From an uncultured Mycoplasmatota bacterium (GTDB taxonomy: Bacteria; Bacillota_I; Bacilli_A; RF39; UBA660), in the NCBI GenBank assembly GCA_947166445.1, contig CAMVED010000006.1, positions 1 to 60,441 of the forward strand: a DNA stretch of 60,441 bases, written 5' to 3'. The position numbers and the translations under genes were made by a program. Positions 1-9,760 of this stretch are shown piece after piece (the first letter of the stretch is position 1; each line of letters opens with the position of its first letter). The notes under the pieces are model-generated. The model did no database searches. It saw only the letters and a program-made list of their open reading frames with translations, and was not told where the DNA came from.

Positions 1-2291
1 ATTATAATGAAAAATTAAAAGGTCAATTAGTTTTAGCTGGCAAGTCATATTATTCGGATCATAATAATAAATTACCAATAGTTAATGGTAAGAATTATTC
101 ATATGTAACATTACCTGAAATGCAAAGCAACAATTATATAACAAAAAAGTTTGTAGATTCAGAAGGTAGAGAATGTAGTCCAAGTTATGTATATGTAAAA
201 GCAAAATCATATAATTCAAAAGAGTATGATTATATACCATGTTTGATATGCCAAGATAAAGATGGTAATCAAATATCATATAGTGATAGTTCTTATTGTC
301 AAATCACTAATTGGGACGATAAAGAAGCTCCAAAGTGTGGAAAAAAGAATGCTGATGGAAGCTATGAAACAATAAACGCTAATTATTCTGATAGTAGTAT
401 AACTATAACTGATTATTATGATAACAAGCAAATAAAAGGTATTAGAGTACATAATCTAAATACAAATAAGGAACTTACAAAAAAACTAAAAGATTCAGCA
501 GATATATCCAGTTTTAATATAAAGAAAGAGTTTAAAGATTTTTTAAAAAATAACGGAAGATATGAAGTTACATTAATTGATGAAGGCGGCAATGAATCCA
601 ATACTTGTGTAACCTTTGAAAACTCTTCTACTACAAATATGTGTGTAGCTATACAAAGTGGTGAAAACTTAACTATTACACAAGCTAGTTCATCTGTAGG
701 AATTAAAAGTTTTCACTATAAGACTACAGATGGCCTAACAAAAACATTAGAAGAGACAAATAGTGACCCAGGTGAAACTATTATTAATAGAGATTTTGAT
801 GGTGTTCCAAAAGGAGCAACTATATACTTTGTAGATAAAAATAACAATACATTTAATTGCCAAAAACAAGAAATAGATGCATCAGTAACTCCGATATGTA
901 AGTTTATAACTTCACATAGTGGAGAGACAATTAGAACTAAAACAACGTTTCAAGTTGAATGCTCTATGGGGGGAAATTACATAGAACAAAATGATTTGAG
1001 CAAAATAACAACTACTAATAAATTTGGGAAAATAGTTAAAACAACACCAAGTCCTAGCAATAACCAAGCAACAAAATTCACTTTTGATATAGAATATAAA
1101 CCAACTCCAGGTAAAAATGGAAACGATGAAATAATGAGTATAGCAGCAGGATTAGTAAAAAACCCTAACAATGGAACTCCTAATCCTCCAATAACTACTT
1201 TATTTAATGTCAAAACTTGTATAGCTTTACCTGATAGTCAGTATATATCAAATTCATCTCAAACATATGCAAATTATGGTTGGACAGTTGTAAGAGATAA
1301 TGATGATAGTGTATCATTAGCTTATAACGGAGTCTCTGGAGGCGGAGCATATGGTAATGCTAATAGTTATTTAGATAATAATTTTATAAATCCAAGCGAA
1401 ATTTTAAAAGAAGCAAAAATTTATGGTTGTTTAGTAGACCAAGGCAGTAATACCTATATAAGTACTAATTCAGGTACATCATCAGGTTATGAAAATGCCG
1501 AAAACTATTGGACTTCAAGTAATAGTTTTTATAATAACACTAATTATATTCATCATACTGTATATAAAGAAGGTTTTGTTGCAGGCTTTGCAGAAGATTC
1601 TAACATACCAATAACCACATATACTACAAGTGTTGCAGATGGTGCTATTACAAACAAAGGAGTAATAAGTGCGTCTTCGCCTAATTACAGTATTAATGGA
1701 GGAACTATAACATTTAATAATACTATTGTAACATCACATACATCTGGTAATGTATCCAGGGTAATGCAGAAGTATAGTTTGGCACCGCATTATGGCGAGT
1801 GGTATGGAAAAGCTGCTTGTACTGCTTCTAAAACTAGTTTGTGTGGAAGAAATTTTCGTTATATCATGTCTTGGAATGAAAATACAAATATAACTAGTTA
1901 TGAATTAGCTAATACTAGTCAACAAAATGGTAATAATACAAGTTCAGCAACATATTATCTTTGCGGAGGTGCTTATACTAACACAACAGTATATTTTAAA
2001 GCAAACCCTGAAAGTGATAAAACTTATCTGTATTCTGCAATCGGAAACCCAGAGTCAACGAGAAAGTATATTGAAGAGCCAAACAGTCATTATGACACTT
2101 TTGCAGGCATATATATAACTGATTGTGCGTCATCACCTAATATAGGATGTACTGGCAACAATCCTTATGCCAGATTTTATCACTTATATGATGCCGCCAG
2201 CGGATGCCACCCAGTTACTTACTATATGATATATAATAGTCAAGCTTCGCTTAGTTATAGACCATACATAATAGTAAAAAAAGTTAAATAA
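1..2291 (+). CDS. Large extracellular pilin-like/Ig-like repeat adhesin, 5' truncated by window edge
   Basis: Frame stays open upstream of the listed ATG at 120 back to base 3 (YNEKLKGQLVLAGKSYYSDHNNKLPIVNGKNYSYVTLPE...). Long Cys-containing, Ser/Thr/Asn/Gly-rich ectodomain. Pilin-like reading is inferred from layout and from other pilus genes in the window. Confidence 0.55.
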   Translation, partial: YNEKLKGQLVLAGKSYYSDHNNKLPIVNGKNYSYVTLPEMQSNNYITKKFVDSEGRECSPSYVYVKAKSYNSKEYDYIPCLICQDKDGNQISYSDSSYCQITNWDDKEAPKCGKKNADGSYETINANYSDSSITITDYYDNKQIKGIRVHNLNTNKELTKKLKDSADISSFNIKKEFKDFLKNNGRYEVTLIDEGGNESNTCVTFENSSTTNMCVAIQSGENLTITQASSSVGIKSFHYKTTDGLTKTLEETNSDPGETIINRDFDGVPKGATIYFVDKNNNTFNCQKQEIDASVTPICKFITSHSGETIRTKTTFQVECSMGGNYIEQNDLSKITTTNKFGKIVKTTPSPSNNQATKFTFDIEYKPTPGKNGNDEIMSIAAGLVKNPNNGTPNPPITTLFNVKTCIALPDSQYISNSSQTYANYGWTVVRDNDDSVSLAYNGVSGGGAYGNANSYLDNNFINPSEILKEAKIYGCLVDQGSNTYISTNSGTSSGYENAENYWTSSNSFYNNTNYIHHTVYKEGFVAGFAEDSNIPITTYTTSVADGAITNKGVISASSPNYSINGGTITFNNTIVTSHTSGNVSRVMQKYSLAPHYGEWYGKAACTASKTSLCGRNFRYIMSWNENTNITSYELANTSQQNGNNTSSATYYLCGGAYTNTTVYFKANPESDKTYLYSAIGNPESTRKYIEEPNSHYDTFAGIYITDCASSPNIGCTGNNPYARFYHLYDAASGCHPVTYYMIYNSQASLSYRPYIIVKKVK

Positions 2292-2305
2292 AGGGGTCAT
2301 TAATT

Positions 2306-3082
2306 ATGGAAAATAAGAGGAAAATAATTACAATATTATTAATTGTAACGATATTAGTAGTTGCTATATTATTTGTTTTTAAGTTTAGCAATCATTCTAA
2401 CGTTAGTAGTAATGGCACAAAAGCTATTAAAGAGTTAGAAAAACTTCAAAAACAAAAAGCTACTTATATTATATTTGTTGGCGCTTCTGGTAAAAGTATT
2501 AAGGATAATAGTGTAATAAACACACTTGAAAATAAGTATAAAGAATTAAAAATTGTTAAGTTTGATTATTCTCAACAAAATTTACCTGGTTTGAAGAGTG
2601 TTTTGGATGCCCACAATATTACTGATGAATTAAAAAAACAAAGTTATATGTTGCTATTTAAAAATGGTTCATATGTGGGGGGATTTTATAACGTAAGTAA
2701 TTATGATAATGTTCTAAATTATTTGTATTTGAAAGAAATGTTAAAAAAACCAATTATAACTGAAGAAACCAATTTTAATCAATTTGTTTCAGACAAAAAC
2801 AAAAAGTATTTATTAATTTTTGTTGCAACTGATGAACATGTAAAAATGGTTAATAATCACAAAGATAAATTTTCATCTCTTGTAAAATATAATATTGTTA
2901 ATATAAAAAATACAGAAGGTTCTAAAATCTATAAGAATGTACGTGACAAATATAAAATAGAGCCTATCGTACCCCAAGCAGTTTACTTTGAGAATTCTAA
3001 ATTAGTTAAATCATATCTTTTAGCAGATTTTGAAGATGTGTATTTAGAAATAAAAGCAGATTTAGAAAAGAGGCAAAATTAA
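2306..3082 (+). CDS. Membrane-anchored protein with two tandem thioredoxin-like folds lacking CXXC
   Basis: N-terminal TM; YIIFVGASGKSIKD aligns with the Trx CGPC loop (SGKS instead); LLFKNGSYVGGF Trx-like C-terminal half; second repeat LLIFVATDE...IEPIVPQAVYFENSKLV. Confidence 0.5.
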   Translation: MENKRKIITILLIVTILVVAILFVFKFSNHSNVSSNGTKAIKELEKLQKQKATYIIFVGASGKSIKDNSVINTLENKYKELKIVKFDYSQQNLPGLKSVLDAHNITDELKKQSYMLLFKNGSYVGGFYNVSNYDNVLNYLYLKEMLKKPIITEETNFNQFVSDKNKKYLLIFVATDEHVKMVNNHKDKFSSLVKYNIVNIKNTEGSKIYKNVRDKYKIEPIVPQAVYFENSKLVKSYLLADFEDVYLEIKADLEKRQN

Positions 3083-3090
3083 CATTATAT

Positions 3091-3121
3091 AAAAAAAACC
3101 AAACTTATTGGTTTTTTTTTT
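3091..3121 (+). terminator. Rho-independent terminator
   Basis: AAAAAACCAA-ACTTA-TTGGTTTTTT hairpin plus T tract. Confidence 0.75.
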
Positions 3122-3152
3122 AAATTTGTATATAATTGTTATAGGTGATAAT

Positions 3153-3833
3153 ATGCTAGAAAAGTTAAAGTTATATTTTTTACTATTCATAATTTACTCA
3201 ATAATAGGATGGATTATGGAAGTAATATATGCATATGCAACAAAAAAGAAAGTAACAAATAGAGGTTTTCTAATAGGACCATATTGCCCAATATATGGAA
3301 TAGGATGTATTCTAATAATAATATTATTATCAAGTTACAAATATCATCCCGCAGGAATGTTTGTCTTAGCTATATTAATATGTAGTGTTCTAGAGTATTT
3401 AACAAGTTATCTTATGGAAAAAATGTTTAAAGCAAGATGGTGGGATTATTCAAAAACAAAATATAACATAAATGGTAGAGTATGTTTAGATACTATGTTA
3501 CCATTTGGAATAATAGCATGTATAGTTATATATGTACTAAATCCTGCTATTATGTCTGTAATTAATAGAATACCAGAAACTAGATTAAATATATTGACAT
3601 TAATATTGGCAATTATTTTTGTATCTGATTTAATAGCATCATTTAATATAGTTAACAATTTTAAAAAGACAATTAAAAAAGCATCACTTGAAGATCGTAC
3701 AGATGATATAAATAAATATATAAGAGATATATTATTTAAAAGATCATTATTTCATAGAAGACTATTACTTGCGTTCCCTACAAGCCACGCTATTATAAAA
3801 AGAAATAATAAAATAGATAATAAAAAAGACTAA
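3153..3833 (+). CDS. Putative ABC-transporter type IV / CmpB-like membrane protein
   Basis: IGWIMEVIYAYATKKKVTNRGFLIGPYCPIYGIG motif, multi-TM; start chosen at ATG after GGTGAT. Confidence 0.7.
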   Translation: MLEKLKLYFLLFIIYSIIGWIMEVIYAYATKKKVTNRGFLIGPYCPIYGIGCILIIILLSSYKYHPAGMFVLAILICSVLEYLTSYLMEKMFKARWWDYSKTKYNINGRVCLDTMLPFGIIACIVIYVLNPAIMSVINRIPETRLNILTLILAIIFVSDLIASFNIVNNFKKTIKKASLEDRTDDINKYIRDILFKRSLFHRRLLLAFPTSHAIIKRNNKIDNKKD

Positions 3834-3866
3834 GCTTTTCTACTGTTGAAAACTTTAGTCTTTTTA
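3825..3866. terminator. Bidirectional terminator between convergent genes
   Basis: AAAAAAGACTAA...TTAGTCTTTTT inverted repeat spanning the stop codons. Confidence 0.65.
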
Positions 3867-4522
3867 AATTCTATAAATTCATGATGAGCTTCCTTATCTA
3901 AAGAAAGATTTAAATCTTCAAATTTAAACTTACTATCTTTAGATATTAATAATTCTTTTAAGAAATATTCTAAGAATTCTGGATTTCTGCTAAGAATAGG
4001 ACCTACAACATAAGTACCATAGAAGTTTTTATAATGAATTCCTTCATCTCCAAACAAAGGAGATTTATCATTACTATTATTTATTTCATCACTATGATTC
4101 ATAAAACCATATATTGAAGAACAAATATCATTTTCAAGAACAACTTCTTCAGAAATTCTATCCTTACTCTTTGAAACACTAAAATCAAATATTTCAAGAG
4201 ACTTTTTACCATAAAGTTCTTTTCCAAACATACCTAGAGCATTTCCGGTTATTAAGAAAAATTTATTAGCATCAATCATCTTTTTAATATCTTTTTTATA
4301 TTTAAGAAGATGATTTAAACATATAAATCTATTTTCTTCAGTACCATCTCCTATTAAAACCAAATCATATTTGGAAAAATCTAATTTGTCATCAATAGAC
4401 AAAAAATCTATATCATATTTAACATTTAATCTATCTAAATGGTATTTTAAAACTTTGACATTTCCAGTATCGCCATATAAATTCATAAGATCATAATATA
4501 AACACAGAATATTAATCTTCAT
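3830..4522 (-). CDS. gatD: GatD-like subunit of lipid II isoglutaminyl synthase (catalytic residues not conserved)
   Basis: Next to and overlapping murT; N-terminal DLMNLYGDTGN; class I GATase fold; but GNALGMFG at the nucleophile elbow and TYVVGPILSRNPEF at the catalytic His. Confidence 0.75.
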   Translation of the reverse strand: MKINILCLYYDLMNLYGDTGNVKVLKYHLDRLNVKYDIDFLSIDDKLDFSKYDLVLIGDGTEENRFICLNHLLKYKKDIKKMIDANKFFLITGNALGMFGKELYGKKSLEIFDFSVSKSKDRISEEVVLENDICSSIYGFMNHSDEINNSNDKSPLFGDEGIHYKNFYGTYVVGPILSRNPEFLEYFLKELLISKDSKFKFEDLNLSLDKEAHHEFIEFKKTKVFNSRKA

Positions 4523-5843
4523 TTTTTAATCCCTCCATAACAGTATTAAAATCATTTAAGTAGTCAAAGTTTAGTATTGCATATATAGGGCCAGTTGATT
4601 TATCAATATCTTCTTTTGCTTCATACAAATCTTTACGAATTATAATTCTACTTTCATCAATTCCTGCATATTTTAGACGCACCGCTAAATCATATCTTTG
4701 AGGTCCTGCACAAATAAAGCAGGAAGTGTTTTCTTTTAATAATTCAAATTCTACATCATATAACCAAGAAAGTTCATCCCATAAATAACGTCTTGATATT
4801 TCAAGCCATCCGAGAACTACAGTTTTTTCTCTTTTATCGTTATAAGTGTAAAGCATAGACTGATTATATGTTGCAGCATTTTCACACTTGTTGTTCAAAA
4901 CATATACATCTCTACCTTTAACTTTATACTTGTTATATATCTTATTATCTTTATTTATATTAGATATAGAATCACAAACTTTACTTTTATTCAAACCATA
5001 TTCAGATAAAACAGAATAAGCTGCTAAAGTATTATTTAAGCTATATAGCATATCATTACTTAAAGTAATCTTATACTTTTTATCAATAGTAATAACACTA
5101 TCCTTAAAACCAGTAATATTATATTTAGGCTTAGGCATAACAAATTTACACTTTTTATTAGAACATTTATACTTACCTATATCTTCAATATGATAATAAT
5201 CATAAATTAAAGTACTATTACATAATGGGCATCTAGAGTTGTTAATAACACTAAATAAAGACTTATTATAAGAAGCATCTAATTTATCTATTCCGAAAAA
5301 AGTAACTTTATTTTTTCTATTAATTACAAATCTTTGTAAAGCAGGATCATTAGCATTCAAATATAAGTGTATTTTATCATCTATACCTTTTAAAATTTCA
5401 TCCACAATAAATTGGAAATGTCTTTGTCTAGGAGGTTGATCTCTTGTAACATTAGTTATAACCATATCCGTAGGATGAATATAAGGAGTTACATATTTTA
5501 CGCTTCTCTCATCCATCTCTAAAACTATAACATCAGTCTTTATTTTTCCGCTTAAAGAACAATTTTTAAGCAAAGTAGTAATAACCCCATAAGACATATT
5601 ACCACCTTCCTTATTATAAGCGACAGTATATCCTAAATCTTTAAAACCATTAGCAATTAATCTTGTAGTAGATCCTTTTCCAGATGAACCAGTAACAATA
5701 ATAGTTTTATCAGGCATCTTAAATTTTTTTATAATGTTCTTGTCAAGTTTTTCTGCGACAATTCCAGGAAAAGTACTTCCTCTTCCAACCAAAGTACAAA
5801 AAAAGGCAGCCAGTTTTCCCATTATAATACTAATAAATTTCAT
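4512..5843 (-). CDS. murT: Lipid II isoglutaminyl synthase subunit MurT (Mur ligase family)
   Basis: GSSGKGSTTR P-loop, MDERS, internal Cys4 zinc ribbon CPLC..CSNKKC, DUF1727-type C-terminus; GAGGTG SD before ATG at 5843. Confidence 0.85.
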   Translation of the reverse strand: MKFISIIMGKLAAFFCTLVGRGSTFPGIVAEKLDKNIIKKFKMPDKTIIVTGSSGKGSTTRLIANGFKDLGYTVAYNKEGGNMSYGVITTLLKNCSLSGKIKTDVIVLEMDERSVKYVTPYIHPTDMVITNVTRDQPPRQRHFQFIVDEILKGIDDKIHLYLNANDPALQRFVINRKNKVTFFGIDKLDASYNKSLFSVINNSRCPLCNSTLIYDYYHIEDIGKYKCSNKKCKFVMPKPKYNITGFKDSVITIDKKYKITLSNDMLYSLNNTLAAYSVLSEYGLNKSKVCDSISNINKDNKIYNKYKVKGRDVYVLNNKCENAATYNQSMLYTYNDKREKTVVLGWLEISRRYLWDELSWLYDVEFELLKENTSCFICAGPQRYDLAVRLKYAGIDESRIIIRKDLYEAKEDIDKSTGPIYAILNFDYLNDFNTVMEGLKNED

Positions 5844-5961
5844 AAAAACACCTCTATTAAAAGTATACCACATAAATGATCTTTTAAAAGGAAAATTTTT
5901 GTTACTTGTCATATAGATTTTTAAAAAAAATTAATATATAATACTAGTAGGAGAGTAATAT

Positions 5962-6780
5962 ATGGATTTTAGCAATATAAGAATAATCTTTATAGATATA
6001 GATGGTACTTTAGTAAATAGTAAAAAAGAAGTAACTGAAAATACTAAACAAAGTATAAAAAAAGTAGTAGAAAAAGGCATAAAAGTAGTACTTACATCTG
6101 GAAGAGATGTAATTCACACAATTGAAAAATCAAAGGAAGCTAATGCATCAAGTATTGTAATAACTACAAATGGTGGAGAAATATATGACTATCAAGAAAA
6201 CAAAATAATTTTTGAAGATATATTACCAAAATCAAAAGTCATTGATATGTGGAATTATTGTATGTATCACAAACTAGGACTAATACTAAAAAGCAATACA
6301 AAAGTATATTATAATAAGTATTCATTAATGAAAAAAGGAAAAAAATATACACTTTTAAATGATATATCGGAATGTAAAGATTATAACATTTCTCAGGTTC
6401 TTCTTATGTCAAACGAATATCAAAAAATAGACAATGCTAAAAAGTATGCTTCAAGTAAGAAAATGTTTATAACTAGCTCATCATCAAGTTATCATGAAAA
6501 TATACTTTCTAATTATTACAGTATAGATGTAAATAATAGTAATGTATCAAAAGGAACAGGTATAACTTATTTATTAAAATATTTAAATATAAAAAAAGAA
6601 GACAGTTTATGTATTGGGGACTATTATAATGATATAGATATGTTTGAAAAAAGTGGTATAAAAATTGCTATGGAGAACTCAGTAGAACCTATAAAAGAAA
6701 AAGCAGACTTTGTTACAAAGTCAAATGATGAAGATGGAATTGCTTATTTTTTAAATCATTATTTTAATAAGGAGGATTAA
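5962..6780 (+). CDS. Cof-type HAD-IIB family phosphatase
   Basis: FIDIDGTLVNSKKEV, TSGR, GDYYNDIDMFE motifs. Confidence 0.9.
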   Translation: MDFSNIRIIFIDIDGTLVNSKKEVTENTKQSIKKVVEKGIKVVLTSGRDVIHTIEKSKEANASSIVITTNGGEIYDYQENKIIFEDILPKSKVIDMWNYCMYHKLGLILKSNTKVYYNKYSLMKKGKKYTLLNDISECKDYNISQVLLMSNEYQKIDNAKKYASSKKMFITSSSSSYHENILSNYYSIDVNNSNVSKGTGITYLLKYLNIKKEDSLCIGDYYNDIDMFEKSGIKIAMENSVEPIKEKADFVTKSNDEDGIAYFLNHYFNKED

Positions 6781-6781
6781 T

Positions 6782-7084
6782 ATGGATTTAATAGTAATAT
6801 TAGTAATAGTAGCAGTAGTAATTATATGGCGAAGAGATGTAAAGTTTTTAGTTTATACGTTGGGAATTTTAGAAATATTCTTTAGATTAATTCATCATAT
6901 TGGAGATAAACTAAGTATTATAGATCTTAATAATTTTGTAGATAGATATATTCCTACATCTTTATTTTCAATTTTTAAAAACTATACCACAGGAATAGTA
7001 TATGAGATATTAAGTTGGTCATTAATACTGGCTTTTTGTTCATTTTTATATTATTTAACATTATATTTAATCAGAAAGAAATAG
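6782..7084 (+). CDS. Small multi-TM membrane protein
   Basis: Hydrophobic 100-aa ORF directly after HAD gene, followed by terminator. Confidence 0.6.
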   Translation: MDLIVILVIVAVVIIWRRDVKFLVYTLGILEIFFRLIHHIGDKLSIIDLNNFVDRYIPTSLFSIFKNYTTGIVYEILSWSLILAFCSFLYYLTLYLIRKK

Positions 7085-7108
7085 TAAGGTTCTATTTCTT
7101 TTTTTTTG
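7076..7108 (+). terminator. Rho-independent terminator
   Basis: AGAAATAG...CTATTTCT followed by T8. Confidence 0.65.
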
Positions 7109-7172
7109 CATTATTTTCTTCTTGTTTTAATATATAAAATAGTATATAATATACACGTGAAGGAGAGATAAT

Positions 7173-8432
7173 ATGAAAAAAGATAACGTTTTTGAAGAAA
7201 CAGTTAAAATTGATAAAAAAAGATTTGAAGAAGCAATCGATAAAGCATTTGAAAAGAAAAAATCTAGTATAAAAATGGATGGATTTAGACAAGGTAAAGT
7301 ACCAAAAGATGTATACTTTAAAAAACAAGGAAAAGAAAGTTTATATATGGATGCACTTGATATACTATTACCTGAAGCATATGATGAAGTAATGAAAAAC
7401 TATAAGCCAATCATTGATCCAAAAGTTGATATTAAATCAATCGGAGAAGATGGAGTAGAATTTTTATTTACAATCACTACTATGCCAACTGTAGAAATAT
7501 CTAAATACAAAGGTTTAAATATTAAAAAAGAAAAAGTAAAAGTAACAGCTGAAGAAATAGAACATGAAATGGGACATTTACTTGAAAGATTTACTGAACT
7601 TGCAGTTAAAGACGAAGGTAAAGTAGAATCTGGAAATGTTGCAATAATCGATTTCGAAGGATTTAAAGATGGAGTTCCATTTGAGGGTGGAAAAGGTGAA
7701 AACTATTCACTAGAAATAGGATCAAATACATTTATTCCAGGATTTGAAGATCAAGTAATCGGTATGGAAAAAGGCGAAGAAAAAGATATAAAAGTTACTT
7801 TCCCTGAAGATTATCATGCTGAAGATTTAAAAGGAAAAGAAGTAACATTTAAAGTAAAAGTTCACGAAATTAAAGAAAAACAAGCTCGTGAATTAGATGA
7901 TGAATTCTTTGAAGACTTAGGACTTGAAGGAGTAAACGATGAAAAAACTTTAAAAGAAGAAATCAAAAAGAATATTGAAGCAGGCAAAGAAAGAGAAGTA
8001 GAAGATAAATTTGTAGATGAAATTCTTGCCAAAATTGCAGAAAATACAAAAGTAGATATTCCTGAAGAATTAGTACATGATGAAATCCATCACATGATGC
8101 ACAATTTTGAAGATCAAATCAAAATGCAAGGTATCTCTTTAGAAGTATTCTATGAAATGACAAAGTCTACTGAAGAAGATTTACATAATCAAATGAAACC
8201 AGAAGCTGAAAAACATGTTCTTTATAGAATCATCTTAGAAAAAGTTAAAGAATTAGAAAAAATCAAAGTAACTGACAAAGAAGCAGACAAAGAAGCTGAT
8301 GAACTATCTAAAAAATACAATGTTGAAAAAGAAGAATTCTTAAACATGTATGGTGGACTTGAAATGCTTAAATATGAACTTGAAGTTAAAAAAGTTTTAG
8401 ATTTACTAATGAAAGAAAATGAAAAAAAATAA
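7173..8432 (+). CDS. tig: Trigger factor
   Basis: GFRQGKVPKDV, FKBP-type PPIase segment, C-terminal chaperone domain, 419 aa. Confidence 0.95.
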   Translation: MKKDNVFEETVKIDKKRFEEAIDKAFEKKKSSIKMDGFRQGKVPKDVYFKKQGKESLYMDALDILLPEAYDEVMKNYKPIIDPKVDIKSIGEDGVEFLFTITTMPTVEISKYKGLNIKKEKVKVTAEEIEHEMGHLLERFTELAVKDEGKVESGNVAIIDFEGFKDGVPFEGGKGENYSLEIGSNTFIPGFEDQVIGMEKGEEKDIKVTFPEDYHAEDLKGKEVTFKVKVHEIKEKQARELDDEFFEDLGLEGVNDEKTLKEEIKKNIEAGKEREVEDKFVDEILAKIAENTKVDIPEELVHDEIHHMMHNFEDQIKMQGISLEVFYEMTKSTEEDLHNQMKPEAEKHVLYRIILEKVKELEKIKVTDKEADKEADELSKKYNVEKEEFLNMYGGLEMLKYELEVKKVLDLLMKENEKK

Positions 8433-8453
8433 GCTAAATGCTTATTTTTTTAA
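8423..8453 (+). terminator. Rho-independent terminator after tig
   Basis: AAAATAAGC-TAAAT-GCTTATTTT plus T tract. Confidence 0.65.
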
Positions 8454-8469
8454 AAAAGGAGTTGGATTT

Positions 8470-9651
8470 ATGAATAGTATAATTTTAATAAAATATGGGG
8501 AACTTACTACTAAGGGTGATAATAGAAAAGAGTTTATAAATTTACTATATAACAACCTAAAAGATAAATTAAAAAAATATGAAGTAAACATTATAAAAGA
8601 ACACTCTAGAATGTATATTGAATACAACAAAGAAAATGAAAAAGATATATTAAAAGTTTTAAAAACAACATTTGGTATTCATGCTTATGCAATAGTATAT
8701 AAAGTTGAAACAGATAAAGATCTAATATGCAAAGAAGTATTAAAACAGTTTAAAAAAGAAAACTATAAAACATTTAAAGTTGAAACCAAAAGAAGAGATA
8801 AAACACTTCCGACTACTAGTATGGATTTTAACAAAATAGTGGCAGGTTATATCCTAAAACATTGTAGTGATATTTATGTTGATATACATAACCCTGAAAC
8901 ATATATAAAAATAGAACTTAACAAAGATTACACATATTTTTATTTTAAAGAATATAAAGGACTTGGTGGTTATCCTGTTGCTGTTGCAGGTAAAGGACTT
9001 TTAATGCTTTCAGGTGGAATAGATTCACCAGTAGCAGGTTATCTTGCAATAAAACGCGGTGTAAAAATTGATGCTATTTATTTTGAAGCTCTTCCCCATA
9101 CAAGTCTAGATGCTAGAGAAAAAGTTATAACATTAGCAAAAAAACTATCAAAGTTTTCTGGAAGTATTAAACTACATATTGTACCAATTACTAAATTACA
9201 AGAAGAAATATATCAAAAAATAGATGGAACTTATATGATAACAATTTTAAGAAGAATGATGTACAGAATAAGTGAAGAAATAGCAAGAAAAAATAAAAAT
9301 TTAATATTAGTAAATGGTGAATCTATTGGACAAGTTGCAAGTCAAACACTTACTAGTATGAATGCAATAAATGAAGTTGTTAAAATACCAGTAATAAGAC
9401 CAGTAGCTTGTTTTGACAAACTAGAAATAATTGATATTGCTAAAAAAATAAATACTTATAATACAAGTATTCTGCCATATGAAGATTGCTGTACAATCTT
9501 TGTTCCAAAACATCCAGTAATTAATCCTAAAATAGAAAAATGCATTGAATACGAAAGCAAAATAGCTTATGAAGAATTAATTAAAGAAGCAATAAAAAAT
9601 ACTGAAACCATAACAATTACAAATGAAGATGAGTTCTCTAGTATTTTATAA
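8470..9651 (+). CDS. thiI: tRNA 4-thiouridine synthase ThiI (no rhodanese domain)
   Basis: IKYGELTTKGDNRKEF, SGGIDSPVAGYL PP-loop, YEDCCTIFVPKHP. Confidence 0.93.
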   Translation: MNSIILIKYGELTTKGDNRKEFINLLYNNLKDKLKKYEVNIIKEHSRMYIEYNKENEKDILKVLKTTFGIHAYAIVYKVETDKDLICKEVLKQFKKENYKTFKVETKRRDKTLPTTSMDFNKIVAGYILKHCSDIYVDIHNPETYIKIELNKDYTYFYFKEYKGLGGYPVAVAGKGLLMLSGGIDSPVAGYLAIKRGVKIDAIYFEALPHTSLDAREKVITLAKKLSKFSGSIKLHIVPITKLQEEIYQKIDGTYMITILRRMMYRISEEIARKNKNLILVNGESIGQVASQTLTSMNAINEVVKIPVIRPVACFDKLEIIDIAKKINTYNTSILPYEDCCTIFVPKHPVINPKIEKCIEYESKIAYEELIKEAIKNTETITITNEDEFSSIL

Positions 9652-9706
9652 TTAGTATAGTTAAAAATTAAAAAAATATACAGGTATAAATTACCATGTC
9701 AATTTA

Positions 9707-9737
9707 TGTATTAAAATGGAATTTTTTTCACATTCTA
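9707..9737 (+). promoter_or_regulatory. Candidate sigma-G/F-type promoter for SASP gene
   Basis: TGTATT (9707-9712) - 18 bp - CATTCTA (9731-9737), compatible with cATnnTA -10 consensus. Confidence 0.4.
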
Positions 9738-9760
9738 TAAATGTATAGGAGGTGAAAAAA

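Noticed and set aside
977-1213. Antisense and out-of-frame ORFs in the supplied track (e.g. 977-1213 -, 12422-12739 -, 17417-17704 -, 22998-23201 -, 43978-44397 -, 49617-49931 -)
   Set aside because: All lie opposite or inside well-supported coding genes, lack SD sites and have composition typical of reverse-complement AT-rich coding DNA.
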